From: Oegoconia quadripuncta
Lineage: Eukaryota > Arthropoda > Insecta > Lepidoptera > Autostichidae
Assembly: GCA_949316235.1 (NCBI GenBank)
Contig: OX438747.1
Location: 25,548,618 to 25,612,617, forward strand
Direction of reading: 5' to 3'
DNA length: 64,000 nt
Shown piece after piece: positions 63,061-64,000 of the stretch. Made by a program: the position numbers and the translations under genes. The first letter of the stretch is position 1; every line of letters starts with the position of its first letter. Below the pieces are notes generated by a model that was given only the letters and a program-made list of their open reading frames with translations, was not told the DNA's origin and ran no database searches.

Positions 63061-63896
63061 CTATCCCAATTTTACTTTGATGCTTAAATGACCCGTCAAA
63101 GTCAAAAGTTTGTTAATCTTACTTAGTCTTTTAAAAATAAGTTATATTTTGTGTAGAATTAAGTTATAATACAACAATATTTTGTGTACACATGTTTTGG
63201 ATTCCAATCTAGTTCGAATATAAGCTAACTTTAAGTACTTCTCATGTAACGATTGTAATCTGTTTTGTGTACCAATAAATAAAATAAAAATAAGATTATT
63301 GTTCATCAACTTAAAACCTACAGGGTACTTGTCCTTGGCCTAAAATCTTGAACTTTGGCATAAAGGGCAGGTCTCATATCATAACAACTAAAGTACGAAT
63401 ATCAGTAATTTACAATGAATTGTCCTTGGAATTATCATGTGCATGACAAACTTAATTTAGCGATTTCTTTTGTAGAGCATCTACGTAATTATAGGACACG
63501 AATCGTTCTCGTACCCGATAGTATTTTTAGACAACTTTCATTTATCAGCAAATCTTATTTTACGGTCCCCAAATTAAGCCTTGATTTAAAGCCATAAAGT
63601 ATAAAATCGAAGGTGTTATTACTTAACTTCGTACATAAATATGTAAGTATATCCCCACATGTAAAGAACCCTATATTATTCATATCCGACACGAATTAGG
63701 CGGGGTTTTATACAAAGTTTCAATAATATTTTAACATACAACATAAGCTCAAACTGTCATCCGATCCAGTCCAAAGAAATAATTTGACTTTTTAATCAGT
63801 GGCGAGGAGCGTGCAAAACTTCGGCATCCGACTCGTCTGCCGAGCGTGGCGATTCTTCCCAAGGGCATCATTGCCAAGCCAGTAAGCCAGTTAGTA
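63061..63896. other. Unassigned; possible LINE end
   Basis: 'tgtgtaccaataaataaaat' near 63268 looks like an A-rich LINE 3' end. No other identity. Confidence 0.35.
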
Positions 63897-64000
63897 TGAC
63901 GACCAATTGGTGTAGTTGATAGTGACCCACTCAGCGAAACCAACAGCTGCGGGTTCAAACCCAGCGAGGGGTAAAAGTTTGTGTGAAGAATACGAACATG
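63897..64000 (+). mobile_element. SINE-C, cut by window end
   Basis: 'gacgaccaattggtgtagtt', 'agcgaaaccaacagctgc', B box GGTTCAAACCC, 'gtgaagaatacgaacatg'. Confidence 0.8.

Overview
The window reads as lepidopteran (moth or butterfly) nuclear DNA: AT-rich, intron-like, and crowded with interspersed repeats of types I associate with Lepidoptera. These include tRNA-headed SINEs, 5'-truncated non-LTR retrotransposon tails, R1-like GC-rich insertions, TA-flanked MITEs, and the 'ttataatattagtaag'-ended repeat. I cannot name the species. There is no sign of bacterial or viral gene organisation, no CRISPR array, and no genuine tRNA or rRNA gene. The tRNA-like and 5S-like boxes seen here all belong to SINEs.

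Only one host gene is well supported. The minus-strand segment 4208-2764 is the last coding exon of a FAM43-family PID/PTB-domain adaptor, with a textbook splice acceptor at 4209-4210 and a stop at 2764-2766. The missing N-terminal exon(s) must lie upstream on the minus strand, at higher coordinates. I did not find them, so most of the remaining 60 kb may be the first intron of this gene or the intergenic DNA beyond it.

The rest is layered transposable-element debris. I use local names. SINE-A, SINE-B, SINE-C and SINE-D are tRNA-derived. SINE-5S has a head like 5S rRNA. NLR-a to NLR-k are non-LTR retrotransposon families known here only from 3' ends or C-terminal coding remnants. MITE-1 to MITE-5 are short elements with inverted termini. 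REP-M is an unclassified interspersed repeat.

Layout. 0-5 kb: the FAM43 exon, a MITE-like inverted pair downstream, and SINE-A. 5-14 kb: SINE and LINE tails, a target-site-duplication (TSD)-bounded NLR-f, a pogo-like MITE-2. 14-18 kb: an RTE-type tail fused to an antisense NLR-a tail, then an NLR-a/NLR-b chimera with an in-frame junction, then SINE-5S. 19-24 kb: SINE-B and SINE-A copies nested two or three deep. 25-34 kb: MITE-1, a 34-bp minisatellite, and an apparently young R1-like insertion. 35-47 kb: NLR-b and NLR-c tails, MITEs, a pentamer microsatellite. 47-55 kb: nested SINE-C/SINE-A, a second RTE copy bounded by a 14-bp TSD, a split RTE-like remnant. 55-64 kb: NLR-b, NLR-k, a 105-bp satellite, SINE-B hairpins.

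The most interesting points are two RTE insertions 34 kb apart that carry the same foreign antisense junction with shared diagnostic bases, the repeatedly nested SINEs whose interrupted halves can be put back together, and a 5S-like SINE family. I did not find a new cellular pathway or defence system. Family names come from recognised motifs, not searches. Boundaries without a TSD or tail are good to about 10-30 bp.
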